Source: Candidatus Bathyarchaeota archaeon
Lineage (GTDB): Archaea > Thermoproteota > Bathyarchaeia > 40CM-2-53-6
Direction: 5' to 3'
Assembly: GCA_005888735.1 (NCBI GenBank)
Contig: VBBN01000028.1
Location: 119,351 to 183,350, forward strand
Length of the DNA: 64,000 nt
A program made the translations under genes and the position numbers. Of the stretch, positions 33,534 through 42,975 are shown piece after piece (within the stretch, counting starts at the first letter, position 1; every line of letters begins with the position of its first letter). The notes under the pieces were generated by a model. The model ran no database searches, was not told where the DNA came from, and worked only from the letters and a program-made list of their open reading frames with translations.

Positions 33534-34949
33534 TTACCGCTGGGGGACCTGCTTCCTTCTGGCTCTCTTGTAGCCCGCGGCTGACAACCGGACCAGGTTC
33601 CCTAGGAACCGATTCTTCTTTTGCAGATTACTCGAGAGGATAGCTTCCTCCGACACGAACAGGGCTTTCAGGTGGCTGATATCCGTTTTGGGCGAGAAGA
33701 AGACGTAGAGCGGGATGCCGAGCAGGACTACGATCGACCCGGCGATCTTGTCTAAGAGAGTGGTTGAGTAGAGGAGGTATAGGCAGATGCCCACTCCAAG
33801 CCAAGGGAGAACACTCTGTCCATAAAGCCCCTTTTCACCACTCTTCTTCAACACAGAGAACGACAGGGAGACAAGAAGGAAGGAGAATGCGAGGTTAAAG
33901 ACCGCGAATGAGATCAAATTCTGCAGCCCGGAGAAGGTTGAGAGGGCGAATGCGATCACCGCTTGAACGGTGAGCGCAACGTATGGCGTGTTGAACTTTG
34001 AGTGGAGGCGGGCGAATGCTTTCGGAAACAATCCGTCTATCGCCATCGCATATGTAAGTCGCCCGGTTCCGAGCATCCCAGATTCATCGGAACCTGAGAC
34101 GGATACAAGAGCACCGACACTTATGATCGTGGCGCCCATTGCGCCTAGGAGGGCTAAGCTGACTATAACCAGAGGGACAAGTGTTCCCGCCAGTTCTGGG
34201 GAACTTACAGCTCCGAATATTACGAAGTTTGTTGAAAGGTAGAAGAAAGTGACGATGGCCATGCCGCTGACTATTGCCTTAGGGATTGTTTTCTTCGGGT
34301 CTTGGACCTCTCCTGCTGGTAGCGTTCCCAACTCGAACCCGACATACGCCCAAAAAACCAACACTAACGCTGTCCCGAAATTTCCCAAACCCGACGGGAG
34401 AAGGGGAGTATAGTTCGAGACGAACCTGGAGGGAGCGTAAAGAAAGGAGCCTAGGCCAACAGCCACGATTAGCAACAACGGCATAAGCTTGCCGAGCGTC
34501 AGCACATCATTGAGCCTTCCCGCTGCTTTCACGCCAAAGATGTTAACCGCAGTGAGCCCGAAAAGGAAGGCTCCCTTCACGAGAAGCTGTCCGGCCAGGT
34601 TCAGCGGCACATAATATTGCAAGTAGTTTGTAAAGGTCAACGCGAAGACAGGTAGCGACAACACTTCCGCGACCCACATGCTCCAGCCGGCAAGAAATCC
34701 CCAGAATTCGTCAAAGGCGGCAGAGACATACGCGAAGGACCCGCCTACCCTCGGCACATAGTAGCTGGAATAAGCAAAGACCATGGCTAGAATAGTTGCG
34801 ACTATTCCCGCGACGACCCAGACGATTATTGAGAAGGGTCCGATGAGCCCTGCTGTTATGGCTGAGGCAATGTAGATGTCGCTACCGACGATCGCTCCAA
34901 CAACAATGTTTGTCAGGTCGAAGTAGGACAGGTCCTTTTTGAGCGACAT
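33534..34949 (-). CDS. APC-family amino acid permease
   Basis: A 471-residue transporter with about twelve helices. The N-terminal signature 'LTNIVVGAIVGSDIYIASAI' holds the unwound helix 1 glycine motif, and 'YVPRVGGSFAYVSAAFDEFW' is typical of the superfamily. It likely imports an amino acid or amine, which fits the amino-acid catabolic genes elsewhere in the window. The C-terminal tail is basic. Confidence 0.87.
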   Translation of the reverse strand: MSLKKDLSYFDLTNIVVGAIVGSDIYIASAITAGLIGPFSIIVWVVAGIVATILAMVFAYSSYYVPRVGGSFAYVSAAFDEFWGFLAGWSMWVAEVLSLPVFALTFTNYLQYYVPLNLAGQLLVKGAFLFGLTAVNIFGVKAAGRLNDVLTLGKLMPLLLIVAVGLGSFLYAPSRFVSNYTPLLPSGLGNFGTALVLVFWAYVGFELGTLPAGEVQDPKKTIPKAIVSGMAIVTFFYLSTNFVIFGAVSSPELAGTLVPLVIVSLALLGAMGATIISVGALVSVSGSDESGMLGTGRLTYAMAIDGLFPKAFARLHSKFNTPYVALTVQAVIAFALSTFSGLQNLISFAVFNLAFSFLLVSLSFSVLKKSGEKGLYGQSVLPWLGVGICLYLLYSTTLLDKIAGSIVVLLGIPLYVFFSPKTDISHLKALFVSEEAILSSNLQKKNRFLGNLVRLSAAGYKRARRKQVPQR

Positions 34950-35123
34950 CGGTCGACCTTGGCTCGTGCGCCGTTCTAAGAAGTCTCTTTAGAGATTGTT
35001 CCAGTCCTCAGAACGATTCTAGATGCGGTCGAGCCATCTTGGGGGGCGTTTCAGGCCTGGTAGGACTTCGCCAGAGGGCATGTTTAAGAAGGGCACCGGC
35101 ATCCTCGCTCGCGCTGATACCAA

Positions 35124-35534
35124 ATGGAAGCAACAACAACTGTTACCAGAGCACCACCCAAGGAGCATACTCTCGTACACTTCGAGATACCCGCCACAGA
35201 CCCATCGAAAGTCGCACGGTTCTACGAACAGCTATTCGGCTGGAAGTTTAACAAGTGGGAAGGAGCAAACATGGACTACTGGCTTATCAGCCATAAGGAC
35301 GCCCAATCTGCCGACGATACTCTGGGCGGACTCTACAAACGCAACATGCCGCAGGAAGGATTTCTCAACTACTTCAACGTCAAGTCGATAGACGACTCGA
35401 TCAAGAATGCGACCAATCTCGGAGCCAGCGTCATCATGGCCAAGCAGGAAATTCCGAACATCGGATACTCCGCAGTGCTCAAAGACCCCGACGGCAACAC
35501 ATTCGCCCTCTTCCAGTCCGCAGGCAGAATGTAG
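35124..35534 (+). CDS. VOC (glyoxalase-like) family protein
   Basis: A 136-residue two-module VOC-fold protein. Visible strands: 'LVHFEIPATDPSKVARFYEQ', 'FGWKFNKWEG', 'LNYFNVKSIDDSIKNATNLG' and 'SAVLKDPDGNTFALFQS'. His near the start and Glu/Gln near the end could be metal ligands. The activity of these single-domain proteins is generally unknown. Confidence 0.75.
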   Translation: MEATTTVTRAPPKEHTLVHFEIPATDPSKVARFYEQLFGWKFNKWEGANMDYWLISHKDAQSADDTLGGLYKRNMPQEGFLNYFNVKSIDDSIKNATNLGASVIMAKQEIPNIGYSAVLKDPDGNTFALFQSAGRM

Positions 35535-35672
35535 CCCTCACAAAACCATAACACCCCAAATCTATTTTTCTTCTCAGTCCAGTTGGGACTGGGCCTGGTA
35601 AAGTCAGAAACCTTCCATCCTCAGCGACAAATTAAAGAGGATTCGGATGCCTAGGGTCTAGATCGGTCTCTC

Positions 35673-36095
35673 CTAGTCGGACTCCGTCTTGAGAAAGGAG
35701 AGTTTCAGTTGCATTATCCCTTTGAGGTTCCGCAGCTGCTTCTCGAACCCACGCACTTCTCTCACCCGCCCCCTGACCACCAGGACTTTCAAACAGTGGG
35801 AGGGTCCGAGGTGCATGTGGGTTGATGAAGCGATAATCTTCCTGTTATCATGCTCCAAGTCCGTGAGCCTTGCATCAATCCCTCGAGTCTCATGATTGTA
35901 GATGACTAGGAGGGCCCCCGTAATAGAACCGGCGGTGTGAACTGACTCCTCTTCGGCGATAAAGTTCCGCATTGATAATTGCAGAGCTTTCGACCGGTCC
36001 TTGAACCCGGTCTCTCCTGCGACCCGGTCAAACTTCTCAAGCAGACCCGGGGGAAGGGAGACGCTAACTCTAGCGACGGCGTCGGGCTTGCTCAA
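35673..36095 (-). CDS. nikR: nickel-responsive regulator NikR
   Basis: Ribbon-helix-helix N-terminus (VARVSVSLPPGLLEKFDRVA) and a C-terminal ACT-like nickel domain. The nickel ligands appear in order: His in 'IYNHETRG', then 'SSTHMHLGPSHCLKVLVV' (H-x-H and C). With the TTG start at 36095 the protein is 140 residues, the usual NikR length; a TATA-like CTAATAAG at 36127-36135 on this strand excludes the upstream codon at 36149. The divergent neighbour is a nickel/cobalt permease, its likely target. Confidence 0.87.
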   Translation of the reverse strand: MSKPDAVARVSVSLPPGLLEKFDRVAGETGFKDRSKALQLSMRNFIAEEESVHTAGSITGALLVIYNHETRGIDARLTDLEHDNRKIIASSTHMHLGPSHCLKVLVVRGRVREVRGFEKQLRNLKGIMQLKLSFLKTESD

Positions 36096-36176
36096 TGCAG
36101 GACACGGAGGGTGTTTGCGGGACCCGCTTATTAGTCTGAATCCCGCCAAGGGTCTGCGCTAGGGGCGATTGGCCGG

Positions 36177-36213
36177 TATTACCCTTGTGAAATCTAGTAT
36201 GAATCTGGTAATA
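36177..36213. promoter_or_regulatory. candidate NikR operator
   Basis: TATTACC (36177-36183) and GGTAATA (36207-36213) form a perfect 7-bp inverted repeat with a 23-nt spacer, immediately upstream of the TATA box of the nickel/cobalt permease. Length and symmetry suit a NikR tetramer, though the sequence differs from the enterobacterial site. Confidence 0.55.
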
Positions 36214-36223
36214 GTTTAAATAC
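36214..36223 (+). promoter_or_regulatory. TATA box of the nickel/cobalt permease gene
   Basis: GTTTAAATAC lies about 28-37 nt before the ATG at 36251. The candidate NikR operator abuts it, so regulator binding would hinder transcription factor access. Confidence 0.6.
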
Positions 36224-36250
36224 AAAAATCCGCGGGTTGGATTCGGAGTT

Positions 36251-37087
36251 ATGGGTCTGTTCCTTCCGACAGCCGTCATTGTTTCGATTCCGATAATGAT
36301 ATTCTTTGGCATGCGGCACGCGGTTGATGTTGATCATATCACCGCGATAGACAATCTTGTCAGAATGCACAGCGCTAGTCGCAGGGCGAGGCTCGTCGGA
36401 ACAGCGTTCAGTGGAGGCCACATGTCGGCCGTCCTAGTGGAGATGATAGCGATAATTTCCCTCGTAGGTACGATCGCAAACTCAGAGCAGCTGGTGAACA
36501 ATACGCTAGTGCGCAGTTTCCAGTTTTGGGGTGGAATAGTTGGCGCGCTGGCCCTCACTTTAATCGGCGGCTTGAACCTCTACAGCATGAAAAAATGGGG
36601 AAAAACAGGCTCAGCAATTCTCTCCACGAAAATTCACGAGCGAACCAAAATAGCTGGAACCTTCGGCTCAGCGTTCATTACTGGTTTCATTTTCGGATTG
36701 GGGTTTGACACCGCAACCCAGATTTCATTCATCATACTCACTACAGTTGTCTCCATAACTAATCCGATTTTTATCGCACTGATCCTCTGGGGATTCTTTG
36801 CCGCAGGCATGATTCCGACCGATACGCTGGACAGTTTTGTCCTGAGAGAGGGATTCTCCAGAATCCTTGGAACCAAGGTCTTCCGCTATCTCTCTTATGG
36901 ACTCAGCGGAGTCGCACTGTTCGTTGCGTTCACTGAATCCTATGGTGTAATACTCAACACAGACATTCTGCCCCCTTTCACCGGAGCGTTTCTCGCTGTG
37001 GGGTTAATCGCCTCCACCTTCCTCTATGCCTACGTACAGAGTAGGCGTAGCTACCAGACGGAGATTCGAAAGTCAACAATCGACTAG
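36251..37087 (+). CDS. nickel/cobalt permease, NiCoT family
   Basis: A 278-residue membrane protein with the NiCoT signature 'GMRHAVDVDHITAIDNLVRM' (RHAxDxDHI) in an early helix, 'FSGGHMSAVLVEM', and 'FGLGFDTATQISFIIL'. It takes up Ni(II) or Co(II). The pairing with NikR and the operator points to nickel. Confidence 0.9.
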   Translation: MGLFLPTAVIVSIPIMIFFGMRHAVDVDHITAIDNLVRMHSASRRARLVGTAFSGGHMSAVLVEMIAIISLVGTIANSEQLVNNTLVRSFQFWGGIVGALALTLIGGLNLYSMKKWGKTGSAILSTKIHERTKIAGTFGSAFITGFIFGLGFDTATQISFIILTTVVSITNPIFIALILWGFFAAGMIPTDTLDSFVLREGFSRILGTKVFRYLSYGLSGVALFVAFTESYGVILNTDILPPFTGAFLAVGLIASTFLYAYVQSRRSYQTEIRKSTID

Positions 37088-37177
37088 CCCAAAAAATAGC
37101 TGCCGGAACCAACTGATTTTTTAGTTCTCAAGTGTCCGAAGAAAGGGGTAGGAGCCAGTCTGAGATTCTGCAAGACC

Positions 37178-37606
37178 TCAGGTGATAGTTAGAGATGCGC
37201 TTTGCATGAAGTTGTGGACCGAGCATTGGGTGTTGCAGTAGACTCTGAAAACGCCCGCCTTCACTGCTTGGAAGGTGATTCTCTGGGTGTCGTCTTTAAT
37301 GACTTCGATACCGTTGACTGCATAGAAGGTGACTGCGAGCCCGTGAGCTTGAAAGTCCCGGTTGACCAACCTGATGGTAATTGTGTCACAGCGAGACGCA
37401 GTCATTGACGGTTCCATTCCTCCCCGGAGTTTGCTCCCGTTGTAGCCGTCCAGGTCGGCTATAATCGTGAAGGTCCTCGCAATTCCTTCCCCTCTTGGGC
37501 ACGAAGGGTCGGGGGTTCCCACTGTCAAAGCCAGACCTCCAATCACCCCACTACCTGCTAGGATGAGAGTCAGAATCACTGTTTCGTGCACGCTGGGAGC
37601 CTTCAA
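37178..37606 (-). CDS. exported CuA-like cupredoxin
   Basis: A 142-residue protein with one N-terminal membrane segment (ETVILTLILAGSGVIGGLAL) and an extracellular cupredoxin domain. Putative ligands: His in 'DFQAHGLAVTFYAVNG' and 'VYCNTQCSVHNFM' (C-x3-C-x2-H-x2-M). Oxidase subunit II CuA sites have C-x3-C-x3-H-x2-M, so this loop is one residue shorter. The paralogue at 38448-38996 shares the same spacing. No oxidase subunit I is present nearby. Confidence 0.65.
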   Translation of the reverse strand: MKAPSVHETVILTLILAGSGVIGGLALTVGTPDPSCPRGEGIARTFTIIADLDGYNGSKLRGGMEPSMTASRCDTITIRLVNRDFQAHGLAVTFYAVNGIEVIKDDTQRITFQAVKAGVFRVYCNTQCSVHNFMQSASLTIT

Positions 37607-37622
37607 ACCTGTTATCTCGAGG

Positions 37623-38126
37623 TTAGAAATCCCACAGCTCTATGAATCTGTCACTGGCCTTCTTGAGCAGACTTGGATTGTGGCTGCCTAGAAGGCTGCG
37701 GATTTGCTCGCGATGTTGTAGCTCATAGACGACCCTCGCTTCACCCATCTGTCGGGTCTTCACTATACCTAGCCCAGCCAGTTCCGCCAGATGTTTGCTA
37801 ATTGTTGATTTTGCCAGGCCTGTCAGGTTAGCCAATTGTTTGTGCGAAAGCCATGAGTTTGCAGAAAGGCTCTCTAGGATTTTCCGGTCCGTCTCTCCTC
37901 TAACGAGGGCAAAGAGGGGTCTTTCCGCATCACTGATTCCGGCGGTGTATATTAGCGAGTAGCCTCCATCTTCTACTCTAACAATCTCGCCGGTTTTGGC
38001 AAGCCTATCGACATGGTATCTGGTAGAATTGAATGACATGCCTAGGAGTCGTTGGAGTTCCCTCAGGTGAACTCCCGGGAGGAGAGAAATGATGAGTTTG
38101 ACCCTTACTCTACCGTCTCGCCGCAT
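37623..38126 (-). CDS. two-domain winged-helix transcriptional regulator
   Basis: A 167-residue protein with two winged-helix modules: residues 10-60 (LLPGVHLRELQRLLGMSFNS then TRYHVDRLAKTGEIVRVEDG) and 75-140 (LSANSWLSHKQLANLTGLAK then STISKHLAELAGLGIVKTRQ). It overlaps the start side of the small membrane gene 38110-38421 by 17 bases. The same regulator/membrane pairing recurs at 55621-56234. The cupredoxin genes on both sides are candidate targets. Confidence 0.72.
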   Translation of the reverse strand: MRRDGRVRVKLIISLLPGVHLRELQRLLGMSFNSTRYHVDRLAKTGEIVRVEDGGYSLIYTAGISDAERPLFALVRGETDRKILESLSANSWLSHKQLANLTGLAKSTISKHLAELAGLGIVKTRQMGEARVVYELQHREQIRSLLGSHNPSLLKKASDRFIELWDF

Positions 38127-38421
38127 TCCCGAGGTTCTCCCCTCTCACGATCAAGGCCAAGCTGAAACTGGCCAGCATCAGGAATTCTATAAAGTGGGAT
38201 AAGTGTATTCCTGTCAGTGGCATGAGAATCAGTTGGTTTGACAAGAACATTGTCTCAATCAGCCCTTCTACTTCGCTCAAGGCAAGGAACGCGAATGCTA
38301 GAGAGAGGAACAGGTACCTCGTATTTCTCCGACCAGCATATGCGAATAGTGAAATCAGGAGAACCACGGCTGAGAAGGCCACAAGCAGAACGTGCACCAC
38401 TGCGTCTGTGACGCTAAACAT
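38110..38421 (-). CDS. three-helix membrane protein paired with a regulator
   Basis: A 103-residue protein with three hydrophobic helices (VVHVLLVAFSAVVLLISLFA, LFLSLAFAFLALSEVEGL, HFIEFLMLASFSLALIV) and a short basic tail. It directly precedes the winged-helix gene and overlaps it. It may be a membrane sensor for the regulator; that is inference from the repeated pairing. Confidence 0.6.
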   Translation of the reverse strand: MFSVTDAVVHVLLVAFSAVVLLISLFAYAGRRNTRYLFLSLAFAFLALSEVEGLIETMFLSNQLILMPLTGIHLSHFIEFLMLASFSLALIVRGENLGNAARR

Positions 38422-38447
38422 GAAGTCTCACTTGTTCATCGAATGAT

Positions 38448-38996
38448 TCATGAGGGGTTGACGTTGAGAACGCCATCCTGCATGTAGAAGTGTATTGAGC
38501 ACTCGATCCAGCAATATACTTGAAAAGGCCCTAATTTGTCCGTGGTAAAGGTCACGTCTTTGCATTCGCCTGGACGTAATATGAGACTTGGGGGGAAGTA
38601 TCGGGTTATTGCAAATCCATGGGACTCTACAGTGTCGATATTCACGACGTGAAGAGTCACGCTCACTCCCAATGTGACGTTCATTATGGGCCAGGGTGCA
38701 CTGTGGTATCTGCTACTGTTGAATCCGACGTTCATCCCCTGGTTTTCCATCAGCACTACGAGGTAGGCTGAGTTGGGGGCGTTCGTTGGATGGCTAGCGC
38801 AGTCAGGGGCTCCTAGGCCCAGGAAATGAAATGTGTATGCTGCAGAGAAAAACCCGGTGACCGCGACAACAATGACCATTGCTGCCAAGACGAGTCTAGG
38901 ACGCCTCTTTAGGTGAACATTTGGCTTGACTCCTCCTCCTGTTGCACTTGTCTCTCCGTTACTGGTTCTTGAATCGACGGGCAAGATGCGTCGCAT
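38448..38996 (-). CDS. exported CuA-like cupredoxin
   Basis: Paralogue of 37178-37606 (182 residues). After a basic N-terminus and a membrane helix (LVLAAMVIVVAVTGFFSAAY) comes the cupredoxin domain, with His in 'TVESHGFAITRYFPPSLIL' and 'VYCWIECSIHFYMQDG' (C-x3-C-x2-H-x2-M). Likely an electron carrier on the outer face of the membrane. Four genes in a row (38996 to 37178) run leftward. Confidence 0.65.
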   Translation of the reverse strand: MRRILPVDSRTSNGETSATGGGVKPNVHLKRRPRLVLAAMVIVVAVTGFFSAAYTFHFLGLGAPDCASHPTNAPNSAYLVVLMENQGMNVGFNSSRYHSAPWPIMNVTLGVSVTLHVVNIDTVESHGFAITRYFPPSLILRPGECKDVTFTTDKLGPFQVYCWIECSIHFYMQDGVLNVNPS

Positions 38997-39235
38997 GGAA
39001 ATCTAGCGGTGCTGGGAATATAGGGATATGGACAATTAGAGTCGGGATGATTAAGAGGCTTATGGCTCAACTGGCGAACTGATTCTGTCCATTGCCAAGC
39101 TCGCTGGCAGTAATCAGGTCTAGGCTCATGTCCCAGAAAGCCTGAGTCATCTCTTCCCAAGAAAAGCCGGTCAACTGTTCGAGGCGTGTTCGTGTGTTGA
39201 GCCACAACTCTTAGAAAGATTCAGGTCACACTCGA

Positions 39236-40048
39236 TTGGTCATGCTGGGATTCGCCGATAGTTTCCTGCTGTGGACAGGGGCGACAATGATCCCAGCGTT
39301 CTTCGGACTACTCTTGATCGTAACGGCAGGAAGAGTGTTGAAGCCGAGATATCTTGCAGCATTTGCAATCGGGATTTTCCTCTGGTTTTTCGTGGACACT
39401 ATCCAAGGATCAGGGACCCTCGATGTTGCAGCTGGCTTTGCAGGAGGTGCAGGTCAGGCTGGAATAGTAGGACTCTTCGTAATTGGCGTGGTGTTCTTCT
39501 TTTCACTTGATCATAATCGGAACATCTTCGCTCCTGGGTCAGCAATAGGGAAATACGGGATGGCTATACCACTCTTAGTCGCGGCCGCTCTGGGAATTCA
39601 CGGGATTGGCGAGGGAGCATCTTTTGGTGGAACCGCCGCTCTGACGTCAAGCACTACTCTCCCAGAGGCGTTTGGAGGCCTAACAGGAGGGGTCGCATAC
39701 GTTTTGCACAAGGCGCTTGAACCTATGATGATAGGAGCATGCTACTGCGTATACTCCCCCGAGCGTACCAAGAACGCCACCGGTCGCCTCAAAGACCTAG
39801 CGTTGCTGAGCATCACCTTCGCGATTCCCTCCTTGGTCGGTGCCGCCAGTGGCTACTACCTTACCTACGATAGCAGCTATTTCTACGCACTGGGGACAGG
39901 AACATCACTCTACGTCGCTCAGAGGCTTAACGGAGCATTATTCCATCCGACGGAACCTGCAAGCTCAAAAGAGACGGTTACAATAGCAGTCATGTCAATG
40001 CTCGGACTCCTCGCAATATATTTCGCAGCTCTGTTCCACTCGGGTTAG
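39236..40048 (+). CDS. ZIP-like metal transporter
   Basis: A 270-residue membrane protein with about eight helices. 'ALGIHGIGEGASFGGTAAL' and 'GVAYVLHKALEPMMIGACYC' correspond to the two metal-binding ZIP helices (HxxxEG and HKxxE). The N-terminal half is more divergent. It may be a distant ZIP homologue like the one at 25678. Confidence 0.68.
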   Translation: MVMLGFADSFLLWTGATMIPAFFGLLLIVTAGRVLKPRYLAAFAIGIFLWFFVDTIQGSGTLDVAAGFAGGAGQAGIVGLFVIGVVFFFSLDHNRNIFAPGSAIGKYGMAIPLLVAAALGIHGIGEGASFGGTAALTSSTTLPEAFGGLTGGVAYVLHKALEPMMIGACYCVYSPERTKNATGRLKDLALLSITFAIPSLVGAASGYYLTYDSSYFYALGTGTSLYVAQRLNGALFHPTEPASSKETVTIAVMSMLGLLAIYFAALFHSG

Positions 40049-40186
40049 AGTTCAAAAGACCGGGCATGGTGCTCTATCGGGTTCTCCGTTCTTCGGATAG
40101 TCCTCCTGTTGAAGAAATGGCAGACACTTTCAGGGAACTCGGTACCCGGAAAATCACTGCGAATCAGGGAGGGATGTGGGCCTAGA

Positions 40187-42057
40187 ATGCGCGCGTACAA
40201 ACGCGTCTTGTTCTTAGGATTACTCCTGTCCCTAATCCTATTTTCCGCCCTCGCCGCCCCTTGAACGGTTTCAGTTCTACAGAAGCTAGCACGATTTCTC
40301 GGATGGTCCCGATCACGCAAACATCTAATCAGCCCGGCGCTTCGTTTGTCGAGATTAGCATTCCCACAACCAACTCGGGGTCCAATGCCATCGCAGCGGG
40401 TCCCAACCATACCTTTTGGTTCACAGAGTTCAACATAAGCCGGATAGGCGAATACACTCCATTCAACATGTCGTATCCCTTCCACGAGTACCAGGTTCCG
40501 GAGGAAAATGCGGTACCTGCCACAATAACTTTCGACAACTCCACGGGCAAGGTATGGTTCACAGATCAGAAGAACGGCGCTGGGAGTGTCTGGATGTTTG
40601 ACCGTACCAGACCTCTAAGCACAGCTTTTACCCAGTACAACACCAGCATCACGGGCTCTGTCCCAGTCCAAGTGATGGTGGACGGGCAGGGCAACGTGTG
40701 GTTCACTGAACTTGTCGGAAATAAACTCGGCAAGCTAAACTATCCTAGTTACAGCCTAACGGAGTACTCGCTCCCGACCTCGAATGCTGGCCCCGCGGAA
40801 ATCGCCTTCCAAACAGGACCGCAAGGCCAGCTATTGGTGTGGGTAACCGAAACCTACGCTGACAAGGTGGCCAGGCTCGACACATCAACTAACACATTCA
40901 AGGAATGCGTTTCTCCAAACGGCATCCACGCTCCTGTGGGAATCGTCGTTGACGACAACGGCACTGTCTGGGTTTCCGAACACGGAGGAAGCTTCATCGT
41001 CAGTTTGGACACGACGACTTCCAGCTTCACGAAATACCCCACGTCGCTCCCATCCAACTACGACATTTCTGCTCCTGCAACGCTCAACTTGGACAACAAC
41101 GGACGCCTCTGGTTCGTGGAGCATTTCCTCAACAGAGTCGGCCGGTTAGACCCTGCTTCGAGAACCATCGACGAGTTCAATATCCCCACGTCAGCCTCCG
41201 GCACACTCTTGGCATACTCGCTCCAGAGTGCTCTTGACCAGAACGGTGACTTCTACTTCACAGAATTTTACCCTAACAAGATCGGGATGCTTTTCTCAAA
41301 CGCCACATCGCCCGTCACCCTGGAGACTCCTCGAACACGGATACTTGGTCTGGTCGCTGGCCAGACGGCGACCCTTGAACTGCCTATTTCTAACAAGCTT
41401 GCGGCACCCTTGCATGTCGGGCTGGGTGTTTCAAGTTCCTTTACGCGCACCGGAGTTACTTCGTCAAAGCAAGCATTCGTCAACCCAGCACAGATTTCCC
41501 TGGGCCCTCACGCTAACGGGACGACAATACTGTCAGTAACTCCTGGCCTACTCGCGTCATCAGGGCTCTATTCAGTGAGTCTATCTGCAAGCGACGGGAA
41601 CGCTTCCAGTATCGGCATCTTGTTCATCAAAGTCAGCCAGTCATTAGCGGGCATCGTCATCACCTATCTTCCAGTGATCGCCATCATCTCGGCAATTGTC
41701 GTGGGAGGAGCATACTTGTATGCCAGAAGAAGGCCCGGGCAGCGTTCCACACCGTCTCCCAGAGCGAACTTACAGCAGCCGCCAGGGAGCCCAACTAGGC
41801 TTGTTGTACTCGTCGCGGCATCTCTGTTGCTCACGCGGCTGGCAACATCGCTTCTTCCTGTAGCCCAGATTCCTGTCTATGTAAACGCGAAATGTCCAGG
41901 TCTGCCCCCGCCCTCACCCTCGTTCAACGGAGGAGTAGCTGGGCTGGACTATGGTGAGATCCTTGATATTGCCGCTATCGCGTTCTTTGTTCTTGTACTC
42001 TTGTTAGCGTTGAGGAAATGGCGCAACGATTGCAAGGCCGATAAGAATAAGCTGTGA
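40187..42057 (+). CDS. Vgb-like beta-propeller surface protein, frameshifted after signal peptide
   Basis: ATG 40187 encodes a signal peptide (VLFLGLLLSLILFSALAAP) that hits TGA at 40262. One frame over, from 40261, a 598-residue protein continues: six-fold repeats of the virginiamycin-lyase/streptogramin-lyase type ('VWFTELVGNKLGKL', 'LWFVEHFLNRVGRLDP', 'FYFTEFYPNKIGML'), an Ig-like domain (about 360-460), a membrane helix (IVITYLPVIAIISAIVVGGA) and a further C-terminal helix. A run of four C (40257-40260) would restore the frame if it were five. Probably one intact gene with a sequence error or slippage. Confidence 0.72.
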
Positions 42058-42100
42058 ATCTCCGCGCCGTTTATATCAACAGAAGCCGAGAAGTGTACTC

Positions 42101-42957
42101 TTGCCGATGAGCAGGGCAAAGCCTCGAAAGCAGAAAGACCTACCCCAGCCCAAACCACTCGCAAAGCCAAGCTGGGTCATGCATGGAAGGCGCGGATTGG
42201 CTATCCTCCTAGTAGCATTGGCAGCCGGCGTGGCGGTCGGTATCTACGCATTTCGAGGCGGGCTCTCGAGCCCCGCTGGAACAACTCATCCATCCGCTCC
42301 ATACCAGGTATCGACGAACCCATCCAACCTGCAGGTCACTGGACCAGGCATCGTAAGCTTCGACGTCAACGTATCATCTCCAACAGGCTACTCCAATCCA
42401 GTTTATCTCAGGCTCAGCTTCGACACACCAAGTTGGGTCAAAGCCGTATTCCAACCCAGCACGGTCATTCCCTCCAGTCTAACACTATCACGTGTCGTTC
42501 TTGTCGTTGGAGGGGCAATGTCTCCGGGCAGCCTGAGTCTCAGAATAGAGGCGGTGAGTTTATCATACAAAGCTGTGACTATTCTCAACGCGGGAATAAC
42601 AGCCCCTAACAGCGGGACCGCGTTCTATCTTTACGCAAACCAGACAGGGTTCAATGACACCTCCACCTCGACCCCCAATCCCCGCTTACCTTCCATGTCG
42701 GCGAAACGTTCGGAATCAGACTATACATTTCAACCACTCCGAACGATATTCATCACTATGTGGGCATCTATCCCGGAGGAACCCAGCTGGCACAAGTGAA
42801 AGAGCAAGGTGTAGGCTCCTATGCCCACTCGTCAATGATACACACATACCCCCAAAGTACAGCAATCACTTTCACCTCCTACGTCCCCGGCATGCTGGAG
42901 TACTACTGTGACTCCCACCCGAACTCTATGCACGGCAAAATACCGGTCGTTTCTTGA
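42101..42957 (+). CDS. membrane-anchored protein with C-terminal blue-copper (cupredoxin) domain, frameshifted
   Basis: Residues 1-55 are a basic stretch and an anchor (GLAILLVALAAGVAVGIYAF), followed by an Ig-like domain. The frame then shifts at a run of four C (42680-42683). In the next frame the cupredoxin domain continues (LTFHVGETFGIRLYISTTPN, DIHHYVGIYPGG) to 'MLEYYCDSHPNSMHGKIPVV', with Cys, His and Met ligands. A fifth C would restore a single 285-residue protein. It lies between two propeller genes and is likely co-expressed with them. TATA-like GTTTATATC precedes it at about 42068. Confidence 0.7.
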
Positions 42958-42975
42958 GAGCCACGTCTACACGCC

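Noticed and set aside
38909..39205. 98-codon minus-strand frame upstream of the cupredoxin
   Set aside because: Low-complexity, Pro/His/Cys-scattered sequence without domain; it overlaps the start of the clear cupredoxin gene in another frame.
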